From the NCBI GenBank assembly GCA_947167415.1, contig CAMVHY010000111.1:1-5311 (forward strand): a DNA stretch of 5,311 nucleotides. The letters run 5' to 3'. The position numbers and the translations under genes were made by a program. Below are positions 5,304 through 5,311 of the stretch, piece by piece. Numbering within the stretch: position 1 is the first letter of the stretch; every line of letters begins with the position of its first letter. Below the pieces are notes generated by a model, which was not told where the DNA came from, did no database searches, and saw only the letters and a program-made list of their open reading frames with translations. This DNA comes from an uncultured Clostridia bacterium. Lineage in GTDB: Bacteria > Bacillota > Clostridia > Lachnospirales > CAMVHY01.

Positions 5304-5311
5304 AATAATTT

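Noticed and set aside
1..5311. CRISPR arrays, tRNA or rRNA genes, riboswitches
   Set aside because: No spaced direct repeats, cloverleaf-like sequences, rRNA segments or recognisable aptamer motifs were seen on either strand.

Overview
This is an AT-rich bacterial window. The core genes point to the Firmicutes, most likely class Clostridia. rsmD and coaD are followed by a coiled-coil protein of the kind clostridial genomes usually label simply 'ATPase', and a LysM membrane protein carries a degenerate JAB/JAMM-like N-terminal domain. Protein sequence is rich in Lys, Asn, Ile and Phe, and homopolymer A/T tracts are common. I infer a low-GC clostridial lineage that may be host-associated and losing genes: a eukaryote-type deubiquitinase domain, an insertion sequence that cuts it, and a nonsense codon in rsmD all lie within about 5.3 kb. 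The species cannot be fixed from this sequence.

Layout. 1-~220 (minus): the 5' end of an IS5-family-type insertion sequence with the first 62 codons of its transposase; this gene starts at 187 and runs off the left edge. ~221-1834 (plus): a long open frame with a USP (ubiquitin-specific protease, peptidase C19) fold. It keeps the His/Asp half of the catalytic centre (H297 and D315, numbered from a TTG at 167) and a C-terminal pair of membrane helices. The segment that should carry the catalytic Cys is absent, exactly where the IS begins. 1834-1864: a 12-bp perfect hairpin serving as a bidirectional terminator. 1863-3209 (minus): a membrane-anchored LysM protein whose JAMM-like domain has Gln in place of both zinc-binding His. 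3210-3363: the only sizeable intergenic region, between divergent genes. 3364-3723 (plus): acpS. 3731-5303 (minus): an rsmD-coaD-coiled-coil operon, with rsmD interrupted by an in-frame TAA at codon 12.

How the genes work together. AcpS (phosphopantetheinyl transfer from CoA to acyl carrier protein) and CoaD (penultimate step of CoA synthesis) are metabolically linked but on opposite strands and not co-transcribed. RsmD, CoaD and the coiled-coil protein form a tight minus-strand operon (gaps of 1 and 15 bp). The USP-like gene does not belong to any of these pathways. It looks like an acquired, host-directed gene that has since been inactivated or is being remodelled. It is the most unusual item in the window.
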